From contig NZ_CP008884.1 in the NCBI RefSeq assembly GCF_000725385.1, positions 3,906,001 through 3,970,000 of the forward strand: 64,000 nucleotides of DNA, in the 5' to 3' direction. Below, in pieces: positions 49,874-59,847 of the stretch; within the stretch, counting starts at the first letter, position 1, and every line of letters begins with the position of its first letter. The notes beneath the pieces were generated by a model that searched no databases, was not told where the DNA came from, and saw only the letters and a program-made list of their open reading frames with translations. Position numbers and translations under genes: made by a program. This DNA is from Dyella japonica A8 (GTDB lineage: Bacteria; Pseudomonadota; Gammaproteobacteria; Xanthomonadales; Rhodanobacteraceae).

Positions 49874-50905
49874 TCACTTGCCTGGGGATTCCGCAGCATG
49901 CGCCCGATAGCGCAGCAATTGATCGGCGCCGGACGCGGATAACCACAGCTCGCCGGAGCGCCCCATCATCTGGCGGACGTTGGCGTGCTGGCTCGGGAAC
50001 GGCAGGACATCGAACCGCTGGGTTCTCGGGTCGAAGCGCACGAGCGCGTTGGCGCTCCATTCGCTGAGCCAGACGATGTCCTTGTCGTCCACGAAGATCG
50101 CGTAAGCGTGCGGTGCGTTCCCCGGAAGCGTCCATTCGCGCCACTGGCGCGTCGCCGGGTCATACATGCCGACCTTGCCCGCGGTCCACTCGCTGATCCA
50201 CACCCGCCCTTTCGAATCGGCCCATGCGCGGCGCGCGCCCTGGTTGGGTGTCGGCGGTTCGATGACCTGTGCCGAGCCATTGGCGGGATCGATGCGTCCC
50301 AGATAACTGCCGGCCAGCGATGCGTAATACAGGCTGCCATCCGGCGTGACGCAGATGCCGTAAGGTCCGCGCCCGCGCGGTGCATCGAACACCCGCATCT
50401 GGCCACTCGCCGGATCGAGTTCACCGTAGATGCCGTTCTGCCCGGTAAACCACAGGTGCCCGCGCTTATCGAACACCGCCGTATTCAGGTTGGCGTCCGA
50501 CCGCTCTTTCGGCAACGGGAACCGCGTGACAGCGAGTGTCTTCGCATCGATACGGACGATTGCATTGCGCCCGCCTTCGGTGATCCATGCTGCATGGTCG
50601 GGACCCACGATCACGCCGTGTGGCGCGGCGCCGTCGCCCAGCGCAATCCAGTCCGCCTTGCCGCTGCGCGGGTCCAGCCGGCCGACCGCGCCCTTCGCCT
50701 GCGCGGTGTACCACACCGTGCCATCCGATGATGGCGCGACATCGTGCGGACCGCTGCCGGGCGGAACTGCGAAGGTTTCGAAGGACGGCGCCGCGGTCTG
50801 CGCCAAGCAGGCCATGGGCATGATGCTCAGCACGGCAAATACCAGTTCGACGACGACGGCCCGCCAAGCGGCCACGGCAACGGGGGTTCTCGCTGTCTCC
50901 TGCAT
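49874..50905 (-). CDS. Exported Vgb-like beta-propeller protein
   Basis: A 343-residue protein with a signal peptide (VAAWRAVVVELVFAVLSIMPMACLAQ, about 36 residues). It has a seven-bladed propeller of the streptogramin lyase (Vgb) family: repeated G-x-V/I-T/W-x-x-E/G units such as GTVWYTAQAKGAVGRLDP, HAAWITEGGRNAIVRID, GRVWISEWTAGKVGMYDP and DIVWLSEWSANALVRFD. Most genomic members are not antibiotic lyases, and the periplasmic location argues for another role. Start ATG 50905 has GGAGG five bases upstream; a GTG two codons earlier is too close to that site. Confidence 0.83.
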   Translation of the reverse strand: MQETARTPVAVAAWRAVVVELVFAVLSIMPMACLAQTAAPSFETFAVPPGSGPHDVAPSSDGTVWYTAQAKGAVGRLDPRSGKADWIALGDGAAPHGVIVGPDHAAWITEGGRNAIVRIDAKTLAVTRFPLPKERSDANLNTAVFDKRGHLWFTGQNGIYGELDPASGQMRVFDAPRGRGPYGICVTPDGSLYYASLAGSYLGRIDPANGSAQVIEPPTPNQGARRAWADSKGRVWISEWTAGKVGMYDPATRQWREWTLPGNAPHAYAIFVDDKDIVWLSEWSANALVRFDPRTQRFDVLPFPSQHANVRQMMGRSGELWLSASGADQLLRYRAHAAESPGK

Positions 50906-51120
50906 GGCCACCTCCGGCGCTCGGGATGCGCCTCAAAGCCTGCGGACTTTCCCATGATGGCACTGCGTCTGTGACGAGCGGATCTTCATGGTGCGGCGGG
51001 AACGTCGGGCATGCCTCGCGTCAACTCTTCAAACAGATACGTGGTTGATCCATCGCACATGTCGCCACCACGGATTGAACCAAGCCAGCGACGCCGCGGG
51101 ATGACCGGCGTATGCGCCAG

Positions 51121-52137
51121 TCAATGACCCGATACCTGCCCGCCATCGGCCAGCATCAACAACGCGGCGCGTATCTCCTTCTCTGCGCGCGCTGGTGACC
51201 ATGAGGCCATCTCACTCAGGCTGTGGCGGCGCGCCAGCACGCGTATGGCGTGCAACCCCAGCCAGTAACCCGAGCGGTTCGGCAGGTCGTGTTGAAACGG
51301 GGTGCTGTTGCCCTCGAACCAGTGCACGTAGGTATCGGAGGTGCGGTGTCTGGCAGGGTCGATGGTCAGCACGTCCGCTTCGCGCAGAAAGCGCCGGGCC
51401 GCCTCGTTCAGTCTTGCCTCGGGCAGCGCGCCAAGGTCGTTTTGCAGCAGGTACTCGCCATCGGTATGGCCCGGCGACACGACGGTACTGACGTACGTGG
51501 CCAGGCCCTCTTCAAACAGCGGCAACAGCAGGTGCGTATCCGGCATGACCCCGTCATTGGTGATGCCTGAGTGCTCGGCGTCCCACAGATGGAAGAGTTC
51601 ATGCGGCAGCACGATATCCAGCTGGGCCTTTTCGAGCAGCAGGGAGTCGACCGCCAGCGCCAGCACGGGATCACCATTGGGCATCACGCCGCTCTTGGCA
51701 TCGAAATCCGGAGCGAGCACCACGATGGCGCGCGGCTGCCCGGAGGCACCGAAATACTGCGCGAACCGTTTTGCCTGTACGCCCAGCGCCGCGTCGATGG
51801 CGTGCACGCCGCCCGGTATGTCGCCCCCCATGCGACGGTACTCCTCGAACCGTGACTTCAGCGACCGGTCCTTTCCCTGCTTCCAGTCCGGGTTGTTCCT
51901 GACTTCCCAGACCACGGACTGGTAAACGGCTTCGCGGGGTTGCTCGATGAACTGGTCCCAGAGCGCTTCCTGCTCGGCAAATGGCTTGTCCTGGGCGGCC
52001 TGCCAGAACGCGGTGAACGACTGCTCGATCGGTGGCGCGGCATCGTGTTTCGGCGAACTGGCAAGGGCAAAACCGCTGATCGCCAAAGCCATGGCAGTCA
52101 CGCCCAGCAAGACCGGCATCGAAGCGGGCTTCTTCAT
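51121..52137 (-). CDS. Exported zincin-type metallopeptidase-like protein
   Basis: A 338-residue protein with a signal peptide ending about residue 27 (ISGFALA). A zinc-binding HExxH motif is present (IVLPHELFHLWDAEHSG), followed about 25 residues later by FEEGLATYVS, whose glutamate could be the third ligand of a gluzincin. The rest is helical. It probably is a periplasmic peptidase, but no named family is certain. No ribosome-binding site stands out beyond AGAACAGCGC. It lies between the Vgb-like gene and the GGDEF gene on the same strand. Confidence 0.78.
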   Translation of the reverse strand: MKKPASMPVLLGVTAMALAISGFALASSPKHDAAPPIEQSFTAFWQAAQDKPFAEQEALWDQFIEQPREAVYQSVVWEVRNNPDWKQGKDRSLKSRFEEYRRMGGDIPGGVHAIDAALGVQAKRFAQYFGASGQPRAIVVLAPDFDAKSGVMPNGDPVLALAVDSLLLEKAQLDIVLPHELFHLWDAEHSGITNDGVMPDTHLLLPLFEEGLATYVSTVVSPGHTDGEYLLQNDLGALPEARLNEAARRFLREADVLTIDPARHRTSDTYVHWFEGNSTPFQHDLPNRSGYWLGLHAIRVLARRHSLSEMASWSPARAEKEIRAALLMLADGGQVSGH

Positions 52138-52192
52138 GCGCTGTTCTCTGGGTTCTTTGCAGCGGAGGCAGGCGGGATCGTACCCGCAGCCG

Positions 52193-53275
52193 TCAGGCGA
52201 TGGAATGGTCGATGACCACCTGGTTGCGGCCGTTGAGCTTGGCCTGGCGCATGGCGTTGTCGGCGCGTGACATCAGGCTTTCGAGGCTTTCGCCGTGACG
52301 GTTGCACTGGACGATGCCGATGCTGATGGTCAGCAACCGGTCGGGGCGGTGTACTGCGCGTATCGCCACGCGTATCTGCTCCGCCCGCGAATGCGCGTGC
52401 TGCAGGTTGACGCCGGGCAGCAGCGCGACGAATTCCTCGCCACCGATCCTGCCCAGCAGATCCGACTCGCGCATCTGCGAGCGCAAACCCTCGGCCAGCT
52501 TGACCAGCACCTCATCGCCAGCGGCGTGACCGAACGCATCGTTGAGCTGCTTGAAGTGGTCGACGTCCAGGTAGAGCACGGCAGCCGGAATCCGCCGCAC
52601 GTACAAGTCGTTCAAGGCATAACGCGCCAGTTCAAGGAAACGGTTGCGCTGCAGCAGCCCGGTCAGTCCGTCGGTGTGGGCCTGCACCCGCAGTTGCTTC
52701 TCCAGCCGGAACTGTTCGAACAGCGTGCGCGTCATGAAGGCGCGCAGCACCGTGGCCACGGCAATGGCGATCGTCATGTACACGGTGTACTGGAACACCG
52801 GGATCCCGCTGACGGACCCCAGCAGCAACATCGGCAAGGGACCGAGCGCGCACAAGGCCATGGCGACGACGAAGTCCCACCGCCCGATCCAGATCACCGA
52901 AGTCGCCACCGGCAACAGCAGGCCAGGAAGTACCAGCCGCTGGCCGGGCACCTGCCCGATGCCGTTCAGATTGACGCCCACTTCCAGCAGCAAGACGCAG
53001 CTCAGGGCCAGCAGGCTGAGCGGCACCGGCCGTTTTTCGCGGCGGGCGACCAGGGCCAGCAAGGCCAGCGGCACCGAGGGCGCCAGGCGCAGCCACAGGG
53101 GCACCGGCGATACGCTGACGAACGCGCGTCCCCCGGCCGCCAGCAGGTAAGCAGCCACCGCCAGCACGGTCAGTGCATGAATGGCCGGCGCCATGCGGTG
53201 CGCCAGGTAATGCGTGTATTCGCGCCGATGACTCGGATCGTCGGCTCGCTGCGCAGTAGCGAACGGCTGGTGCAT
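52193..53275 (-). CDS. Membrane diguanylate cyclase (polytopic sensor)
   Basis: A 360-residue protein. Five or six N-terminal spans (about 28-190; AIHALTVLAVAAYLL, LLLPVATSVIWI, FQYTVYMTIAIAVATVL) form a membrane sensor of unknown signal. A C-terminal GGDEF domain follows with GGEEF at 278-282 and an intact I-site RESD at 269-272. It should make c-di-GMP under product control. It is unrelated in its sensor to the cyclase beside the borosin genes. It lies 55 bp upstream of the zincin gene. Confidence 0.92.
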   Translation of the reverse strand: MHQPFATAQRADDPSHRREYTHYLAHRMAPAIHALTVLAVAAYLLAAGGRAFVSVSPVPLWLRLAPSVPLALLALVARREKRPVPLSLLALSCVLLLEVGVNLNGIGQVPGQRLVLPGLLLPVATSVIWIGRWDFVVAMALCALGPLPMLLLGSVSGIPVFQYTVYMTIAIAVATVLRAFMTRTLFEQFRLEKQLRVQAHTDGLTGLLQRNRFLELARYALNDLYVRRIPAAVLYLDVDHFKQLNDAFGHAAGDEVLVKLAEGLRSQMRESDLLGRIGGEEFVALLPGVNLQHAHSRAEQIRVAIRAVHRPDRLLTISIGIVQCNRHGESLESLMSRADNAMRQAKLNGRNQVVIDHSIA

Positions 53276-53537
53276 GCGGGTCCCTGGGCACGGCAGTCCA
53301 TTGATTGCTTCACATCACAGCAAGATGGATGCCATGGACCCGGAAGTAAGGTGCGCTGCCGCTCCCTGGGGGATCCCGGCTGCCGGCCGGCGCTTCATGC
53401 CTTACGCTGAAGGGCAAGCAGCGACGCCACGGGGCAATGTATGGGCGATCCAAGGCGGCGCTTCCGCGGGACAGGCGCCCCCTGCCCGCCGTCCCTTGAA
53501 TCGGGCTGCCGGATGGCCACTGCAGAGGAAGGAAGTC

Positions 53538-55040
53538 GTGGCAGCTGATGCCGACAACGCAAGCAGTCCGTTCGAGATCGCACTTGACCCTCCGCCGAAG
53601 GGAAGCCACCGATCCGCGGAGGTCATCTATGGGCAATTGCGGACGGCCATCCTCGACGGTCGACTGGTTCCCGGGTCCCGGCTCCCGGTGGAGCGCCAGT
53701 CAGCGATCTTCTTCGGGGTATCGAGGAACACCATTGCCCGGGCCTACGCGCGGTTGGCCCTCGAAGGATTGGTGCAGTCCCGCCAGGGTTCGGGCAGGTA
53801 TGTCTCGCCCAGGCAACACCGGGTACTGCGCGAACCATCACCGGCAGCCGGAGAGGCCGATCCTCGCCTGAATTCACTGTGGCGGGGTCCCGAGCTCGCC
53901 CGCTCGCTTCATTTCTGGAACGACAACCCGCGCAGCAACGTCCGTAGCACGGCTGCCTCGGTGGATTTCCGGCCCGCGCTGGTTGATCCGCGACTCTTCA
54001 CGTTCGAAACATTTCGCCGGATCAGCGCCGGGCAACTCCGGCAAATGGAAACGAAGCCACCCGCCTTCAAGAGTCCGCAAGGCAATCAAGGCCATTTCCC
54101 GCTGCGGACGGCCATCGCTGCGCACATTGGCGTGTCGCGCGCGGTGGCCTGCCATCACGATGACGTGCTGGTGACGGCCGGCGCGCAACAGGCCTTCGAC
54201 TTGCTCGCCCGTGTGCTCGTCACTCCGGGACAAACGACCGTTGCCATTGAGGATCCCGGCTACCCCCCGATGCGTGCCGCCTTTCTGGCGGCTGGTGCCC
54301 ATGTGGTACCCGTGCCGGTGGACGCGGAGGGGCTGGTGGTCGATGCGTTGCCCGCCCCGGTGCAGATCGTCTGCGTCTGTCCCTCGCACCAATTTCCGCT
54401 GGGTGTGTCCATGTCCGCGCAACGGCGTACGGCGCTGCTCGCGTTCGCGCGCAAGCATGGCGCCGTCATCGTGGAAGACGACTACGACGGTGAATTCCGC
54501 TATGACGGCACGCCCTTGCAAGCGCTGAGATCCAGCGCAACGGCAGATGACGTGTTCTATGTCGGCACGTTCTCCAAGTGCATGCTTCCCGCGCTGCGAC
54601 TGGGCTTTGTCGTTGCCCCACGGTGGGCCATGCCGGCGCTGACGATGGCGAAGAACTGTCTCGACTGGCATTGCCCGACGCTGACGCAGATGGCTGTCGC
54701 CCGATATATCGCCGAAGGACATCTGGTGCGACACGTGCGGAAACTGCGTGACGTATACCGGCGGCGGCGAGACCTGGTCTGGCAGATCCTGCAATCTGAC
54801 TTTCCCGGTGAGCTATCGCCGATGCCATCCCACTACGGCATGCACGTGGCGGCGCTATCGACGCAACCCCGACCGCTTGAGCCGATCAGCGCAAAACTGC
54901 TGGCGTTGAACGTGCACCTGCATTCACTGGAGCGCTATTTCTTCTCCGCGCCAACCATGGATGGCTTCGTATTCGGCTACGGCGCCGCTGATCTCAAGAC
55001 CATCGAGCAGGGCCTGAAGACACTGAGGCGCGTGCTCTAG
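53538..55040 (+). CDS. MocR-family regulator (GntR-aminotransferase fusion)
   Basis: A 500-residue regulator. The N-terminal GntR winged helix (IYGQLRTAILDGRLVPGSRLP; GVSRNTIARAYARL) is fused to a fold-type-I aminotransferase domain. That domain has the PLP-site motifs DPGYPPMR, VCPSHQFPLGVSMS, VEDDYDGEFRYD and GTFSKCMLPALRLGF (Schiff-base lysine in SK). MocR proteins such as PdxR or GabR sense PLP or its adducts. The start is most likely GTG 53538, which has AGAGGAAGGAAG just upstream; the frame extends 88 codons further without homology. The divergent GGDEF and downstream small protein are possible targets. Confidence 0.88.
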   Translation: MAADADNASSPFEIALDPPPKGSHRSAEVIYGQLRTAILDGRLVPGSRLPVERQSAIFFGVSRNTIARAYARLALEGLVQSRQGSGRYVSPRQHRVLREPSPAAGEADPRLNSLWRGPELARSLHFWNDNPRSNVRSTAASVDFRPALVDPRLFTFETFRRISAGQLRQMETKPPAFKSPQGNQGHFPLRTAIAAHIGVSRAVACHHDDVLVTAGAQQAFDLLARVLVTPGQTTVAIEDPGYPPMRAAFLAAGAHVVPVPVDAEGLVVDALPAPVQIVCVCPSHQFPLGVSMSAQRRTALLAFARKHGAVIVEDDYDGEFRYDGTPLQALRSSATADDVFYVGTFSKCMLPALRLGFVVAPRWAMPALTMAKNCLDWHCPTLTQMAVARYIAEGHLVRHVRKLRDVYRRRRDLVWQILQSDFPGELSPMPSHYGMHVAALSTQPRPLEPISAKLLALNVHLHSLERYFFSAPTMDGFVFGYGAADLKTIEQGLKTLRRVL

Positions 55041-55156
55041 CCGCCCATACGCCGGCCCGGGGCAAAGTGGCCCACCCACAATGGCTCCGATTGGCTCATC
55101 CAGGGCTTCCTGCTTTCCCTACAGTGAGGCCAAGACCTGGTCATAAGGAGACCGCG

Positions 55157-55708
55157 ATGATGTGGAGACTGTTGCTGCGCACAACCGTGATTGCCGGCGT
55201 TTTTGCCTGCGCCCCCTTGAGTGTGAACGCCGGACAGCCGCACGACGGCGCCCATGATTTCGACTTCGTGCGCGGTGCCTGGCATACCCATGCCACCCAG
55301 GTACTCGACCCGTTCGAAGGGGGCACACACACGGTGACCCTGGACGGCACGAAGACAGCACGCCCGATCTGGGATGGTCGCGCCTGGCTCGAGGAAATCG
55401 AAGCCGATGGCCCCGATGGACATTGGGAGGGCGCGACCATGTTCGTCTACAACGCCAAGGCCGGGCAATGGAGCCAGACGTATATCGACGGCGCATCGGG
55501 TGAGACCGAGGCGCCGACCATCGGCAGCTTCAAGAGCGGTCGCGGCGAGCTGTTCGGCACCACGGTCTACAAGGGGCGCACGGTACTGGTGCGCGGCGTC
55601 TGGTCTGACATCAAAGCAGACTCCCATCACTACGAGATTGCCTACTCGCAGGACGGTGGCCACACCTGGGCAACGGCATTCAAGGCGGATTTGACGCGAC
55701 TCAAGTGA
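55157..55708 (+). CDS. Exported DUF1579-like hypothetical protein
   Basis: A 183-residue protein with a signal peptide (MMWRLLLRTTVIAGVFACAPLSVNA). Its single beta-rich domain opens HDFDFVRGAWHTHATQVLDPF and continues with DGTKTARPIWDGRAWLEEIEADG. It matches the general layout of secreted DUF1579-like, lipocalin-type proteins. Two in-frame ATGs are adjacent; AAGGAGACCGCG precedes both. Ligand unknown. Confidence 0.78.
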   Translation: MMWRLLLRTTVIAGVFACAPLSVNAGQPHDGAHDFDFVRGAWHTHATQVLDPFEGGTHTVTLDGTKTARPIWDGRAWLEEIEADGPDGHWEGATMFVYNAKAGQWSQTYIDGASGETEAPTIGSFKSGRGELFGTTVYKGRTVLVRGVWSDIKADSHHYEIAYSQDGGHTWATAFKADLTRLK

Positions 55709-55738
55709 GGCTGCCGCGTAACCCGTTACGTCAGGCCG

Positions 55739-56040
55739 TTACCTCACACGCCATCCATGGGCCAGCTGCTGGACGACCGCCTCCAGCAGCGCATGGCGTC
55801 TTGTGAGGCGGCGCATATCACGGCGATAACCCAGCCACATGTCACGCACGGGCGGTGCTTCGCCAGGATCGATGCGATGGAGTGATCCTGCTGCATCCCC
55901 CAACGCTCGCGGCAACACGGCGACACCCCGTACCCTGACGCACAGGCTTGCCTTCATGGCGCGCGCGTTGCCGCGGAAAGCGGCGTGCGCGTTTGGCAAC
56001 GGGTGTTGCAGCCATGCCACCTTGGGCAGTCGACAAAGAC
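55739..56040 (-). pseudogene. C-terminal fragment of a LysR-type regulator
   Basis: The frame encodes VRGVAVLPRALGDAAGSLHRI and then RDMWLGYRRDMRRLTRRHALL. This is the classic end of a LysR substrate-binding domain (VAVLPR...; W-L-x-x-H/R-R-D). The DNA-binding domain and most of the effector domain are missing. The upstream part of the frame (MILPAVVAITAVVPALVFAVPYIF) is a hydrophobic stretch unrelated to LysR. A remnant from deletion or rearrangement is likely. Confidence 0.65.
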
Positions 56041-56463
56041 CAGACCCGCGAGAACCCATCGCCGTAAAGATGTACGGAACGGCAAATACCAACGCCGGGA
56101 CCACGGCCGTTATTGCGACAACGGCCGGCAGGATCATGCGGCGTTGCAGCGCCGGCATCCCGGTTGCCACCCTGGCTGGATCAGTCCACATTGGGCTGCA
56201 GGCTCGCCTCCCGGCGGCCCGCCCTCTGCCTGGCCGGTCACCGATCAACGCTTGGGCGCGCCGGGCGTCAGCCACACGTTAGTAAGAATATGTAAGTTTG
56301 TCATGCGGCCATCGTAATTTTGCGCGCCGATTTGCGCGTCCGGGTGAGTCTTGCCCCTGATGCGGATCTGCCAAGGGGTTCGCTTTCCATGCATGGTCCC
56401 GCGGTGCTGCCGCGTGGGCGCCCATGGGTAGTGAGCAGACAACCTACATGACAAGGACTTCAG

Positions 56464-59400
56464 ATGACTCACCCCATCCGCCTCCGGGCGTTGCCTATCG
56501 CCATCGCTTCGCTGCTCGTCGCCGCGCCGCTCGCGGCCCAGAACGTCACCACGTCCGGCGTCAGCGGACGCGTGGTGGACGCTTCCGGGCACCCGGTGGC
56601 CGACGCTACCGTCACGATCGTGCACCAGCCCTCGGGCACCACGAAGCAGGTGACCACGGACAGCGATGGCCGTTACGCCGCGCAGGGGCTGCGCGTGGGT
56701 GGTCCGTTCGAGATCACCGCCAGCAAGGCGGACCTGACGGCAGCCGAGCAGCACGATATTTACCTGCAGCTGGGCCAGCCCTCCTCCATCAACCTGAGCC
56801 TGGGCGCAGCGGCACAGGCGGCGAATACGCTGGGCGCGGTGACGGTGAATGCGTCCGCGCTGGCGCAGACCTTCAGCTCGGACAACAAGGGCCTGTCGAC
56901 CAATCTTTCGCAGAAACAGCTGGAAGCGACGCCGCAGGGCAATCGTTCGATCGATGACATCGCGCGCGTCGACCCGCGCATCACGGTGATCGACCAGGGC
57001 GTGGGCTCGATCTCCGCCAACGGCATGAACAACCGCTACAACAACATCGCGGTGGATGGCGTGAGCCAGGGCGATCCGTTCGGCCTCAATGCCAATGGCC
57101 TGCCCTACCAGAAGTCGCCGATTTCGCCGGAGGCCATCGCCGGCTACAACCTTTCCACCGCGAACTTCGACACCACTTCCGACACGGTGGGCGCGGACGT
57201 CAACGCGGTGACCAAGTCCGGCACCAACCAGTACCACGGCTCGGTGTACTACTCCTACCGCAACGCCGCCAAGCTGGTGGGCGATGCCGGCTGGCTGCCC
57301 AGCAGCAACCCGGGCTACCAGTACAACGGCTACAAGAACGACTGGACCGGCGGTTTCAACGTTGGCGGCCCCATCATCAAGGACAAGCTGTTCTTCTTCG
57401 TGTCGGCCGAACACGAGCGCACCAACGGCATCGGCGCGGATTCCGCCAACGGCCTCGACTACTCGCTCGGCAACGGCGCCTCGACCAGCAACAAGGTGTC
57501 GCCGGGTGACCTGCAGAAGATCATCGACGCCGCCAACAAGCTGGGCCTGAAGCCCGGTACGTTCGGTGGCGCCACCGGCCTGGCGTATGACGACAAGCGC
57601 TATCTCGGCAAGATCGACTGGAACATCACCAACGAACACCGCGTCAGCTTCACCTACCAGCGCACCAAGGAAGAACTCCCCGCCGTGGGCGGCAACAGCG
57701 CCAACAGCGTGGGCCTGACCAGCTACACGTATACCAAGGCGATCACCACCGACAACTACGTGCTGCACCTGTTCGACGACTGGACCGACAACTTCTCCAC
57801 CGAGACCAAGGTGGGTTACCAGAAGTTCGTGCAGGACACCACGGCGCCGTTCCAGCAGCCGGCTGTCAACGTGAACCTGTCGCCGGATGGCAAGGGCCCG
57901 TCGGTGAACCTGGGCGAGGAACGCTATCGCCACTACAACCACATCGATACCAAGAAGTTCAGCCTGTTCCTTGCCGGCACTTATGTCGTGGGCGATCACG
58001 CCATCAAGGGCGGCATCGATGTCCAGAGCAACAAGATCTACAACCTGTTCGGCCAGACCCAGTTCGGCCAGTACAACTTCTGGGGCATCAACAATTTCCA
58101 GAACGGCAACTACAACTCGTACCTCCTCTACCACCCCGCGCCCGGTTATTCGCTCGGCGACATCGCGGGCCGCTGGACGTACAGCCAGTACAGCCCGTTC
58201 CTGCAGGACACCTGGCAGTTCAACGACCAGCTGTCGGTGCAGTACGGCGTGCGCGTCGACATTCCCGACGCCAACGTCAAGCCGGAATACAACCCGGCGT
58301 TCGCGAAGGCCTTTGGCTTCCCCAACAACTTCGCCATCGGTCCGGGCAACCGGGTGGTGGAGCCGCGCCTGTCGTTCAACTATCTATTCGACAGCAGCTA
58401 CCGCACGCAGCTGCGCGGTGGCGTCGGCCTGTTCCAGACCACGCCGCCCATCGTGTGGCTGACCAACCCGTACCAGAACAACGGCGTCACCCTGCTCAAC
58501 TACACCTCGTACGCGCCGGCGACGGCGCCGTTCAGCCCCGATCCGTTCCACCAGAACATCCCCGCCGGTGGCGGCGCGGGCTCGATCGACACGATCGACC
58601 CGAACTTCAAGATGCCCACGGTGTGGAAGGCCTCGCTGGCCCTGGACCGCGAGCTGCCGTGGTGGGGCCTGATGGCCTCGGCTGAGTACCAGCACATCAA
58701 GGTGCGCGACGGCATTCTGTATGAGGCGCTGAACTTCGGCGCACCCACCGGCACGCTGCCGGATGGCCGCGAGCAGTTCTGGAAGACGCCGGGCGAAGCG
58801 CCGAAGACCGCCGACTCGCTGGCCAACCAGAACCGCGCCTTCAGCAACCAGTCGACGTATCTGACCAACACCAAGAAGGGCAAGTCGGACACCTTCACGC
58901 TGGCACTCAGCAAGCCGTTCGGCGATGAGTTCTCCGGTACGGTCAGCGCCACGTTCAGCCACGCCACCGATGTGGACCCGGGCACCGACACCATCGCGTT
59001 CAACGGCTACTCCCGCGTGGCGCGCCTGAACCCCAACAGCGACGTGCTGGCCACGTCCAACTACAACGTGGCCAAGAGCCTGAAGGCCTCGTTGAACTGG
59101 CAGCACGCATTCTTCGGCAACTACTTCACGCAGGTGTCGCTGTTCTACAACGGCCATACCGGCACGCCGTACACCTGGGTGTTCGCCAACGATGCCAATG
59201 GCGACACCATCGCGGGCTGGGATCCGGTCTACATCCCGTCGGCCAATGACCCGAAGGTCGCCTATGCCAAGGGCACCAGCGCGCAGGTGATCCAGCAGTT
59301 CCAGAACTACCTCGCCAACGACAGCTACCTGAAGGACCACCGCGGCGAGATCGCCCGACGCAACGGCGACACGACGCCGTGGGTCAACCAGCTGGACGTG

Positions 59401-59709
59401 AGCTTCTCGCAGGAAGTGCCGGGCCTGTTCGCCGGCAACAAAGGCGTGATCCGCCTGGATATCTTCAACTTCCTCAACCTGCTCGACAAGCATTGGGGCG
59501 ACGTGCGCAACACCGGCATCTACCCCACCCGCACGCTTGCGAGCTATGGCGGCGTGAACGCGCAGGGCCAGTACGTGTACTCGCTGCCCACCGACAAGTA
59601 CGGCAACTACCAGCCGCAGCAGCTCACCACGTATGACGGTGGCTTCTACGACCCGAGCCGTGTCGTGTCGCGCTGGTCGGCCATGGTGACGCTGCGCTAC
59701 AACTTCTGA
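56464..59709 (+). CDS. Oar-like TonB-dependent outer-membrane receptor
   Basis: A 1081-residue outer-membrane protein. A signal peptide (1-25) is followed by a carboxypeptidase-regulatory-like domain (about 30-110, SGRVVDASGHPVADATVTIV). A plug region follows (NNRYNNIAVDGVSQGDPFGL; VNAVTKSGTNQYHGSVYYSYRN), then a long beta-barrel ending SRWSAMVTLRYNF with the terminal aromatic. This is the Oar/TonB-receptor type common in Xanthomonadales, used for uptake or protein secretion across the outer membrane. The start ATG has CAAGGACTTCAG. A strong terminator follows, so it is monocistronic. Confidence 0.92.
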   Translation: MTHPIRLRALPIAIASLLVAAPLAAQNVTTSGVSGRVVDASGHPVADATVTIVHQPSGTTKQVTTDSDGRYAAQGLRVGGPFEITASKADLTAAEQHDIYLQLGQPSSINLSLGAAAQAANTLGAVTVNASALAQTFSSDNKGLSTNLSQKQLEATPQGNRSIDDIARVDPRITVIDQGVGSISANGMNNRYNNIAVDGVSQGDPFGLNANGLPYQKSPISPEAIAGYNLSTANFDTTSDTVGADVNAVTKSGTNQYHGSVYYSYRNAAKLVGDAGWLPSSNPGYQYNGYKNDWTGGFNVGGPIIKDKLFFFVSAEHERTNGIGADSANGLDYSLGNGASTSNKVSPGDLQKIIDAANKLGLKPGTFGGATGLAYDDKRYLGKIDWNITNEHRVSFTYQRTKEELPAVGGNSANSVGLTSYTYTKAITTDNYVLHLFDDWTDNFSTETKVGYQKFVQDTTAPFQQPAVNVNLSPDGKGPSVNLGEERYRHYNHIDTKKFSLFLAGTYVVGDHAIKGGIDVQSNKIYNLFGQTQFGQYNFWGINNFQNGNYNSYLLYHPAPGYSLGDIAGRWTYSQYSPFLQDTWQFNDQLSVQYGVRVDIPDANVKPEYNPAFAKAFGFPNNFAIGPGNRVVEPRLSFNYLFDSSYRTQLRGGVGLFQTTPPIVWLTNPYQNNGVTLLNYTSYAPATAPFSPDPFHQNIPAGGGAGSIDTIDPNFKMPTVWKASLALDRELPWWGLMASAEYQHIKVRDGILYEALNFGAPTGTLPDGREQFWKTPGEAPKTADSLANQNRAFSNQSTYLTNTKKGKSDTFTLALSKPFGDEFSGTVSATFSHATDVDPGTDTIAFNGYSRVARLNPNSDVLATSNYNVAKSLKASLNWQHAFFGNYFTQVSLFYNGHTGTPYTWVFANDANGDTIAGWDPVYIPSANDPKVAYAKGTSAQVIQQFQNYLANDSYLKDHRGEIARRNGDTTPWVNQLDVSFSQEVPGLFAGNKGVIRLDIFNFLNLLDKHWGDVRNTGIYPTRTLASYGGVNAQGQYVYSLPTDKYGNYQPQQLTTYDGGFYDPSRVVSRWSAMVTLRYNF

Positions 59710-59732
59710 TCCACGCACGGCCGCCAGCATCG

Positions 59733-59769
59733 GGAGCAGGCATCGCGAGGTGCCTGCTCCTTTTGTTTT
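59733..59769 (+). terminator. Rho-independent terminator of the Oar-like gene
   Basis: The 10-bp stem GGAGCAGGCA / TGCCTGCTCC with an 8-nt loop is followed by TTTTGTTTT. Confidence 0.92.
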
Positions 59770-59847
59770 GCCGCATCGAAGCGGCGACCACGCGACGCTC
59801 GTGTCGAGCAACAACGCGTGTGCCTGGCCCGCCCTACCGCCAGAACG

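Noticed and set aside
56245..58134. 629-codon minus-strand open frame
   Set aside because: It is antisense to the Oar-like receptor gene, has Val/Asp/Arg low-complexity translation and no recognisable motifs.
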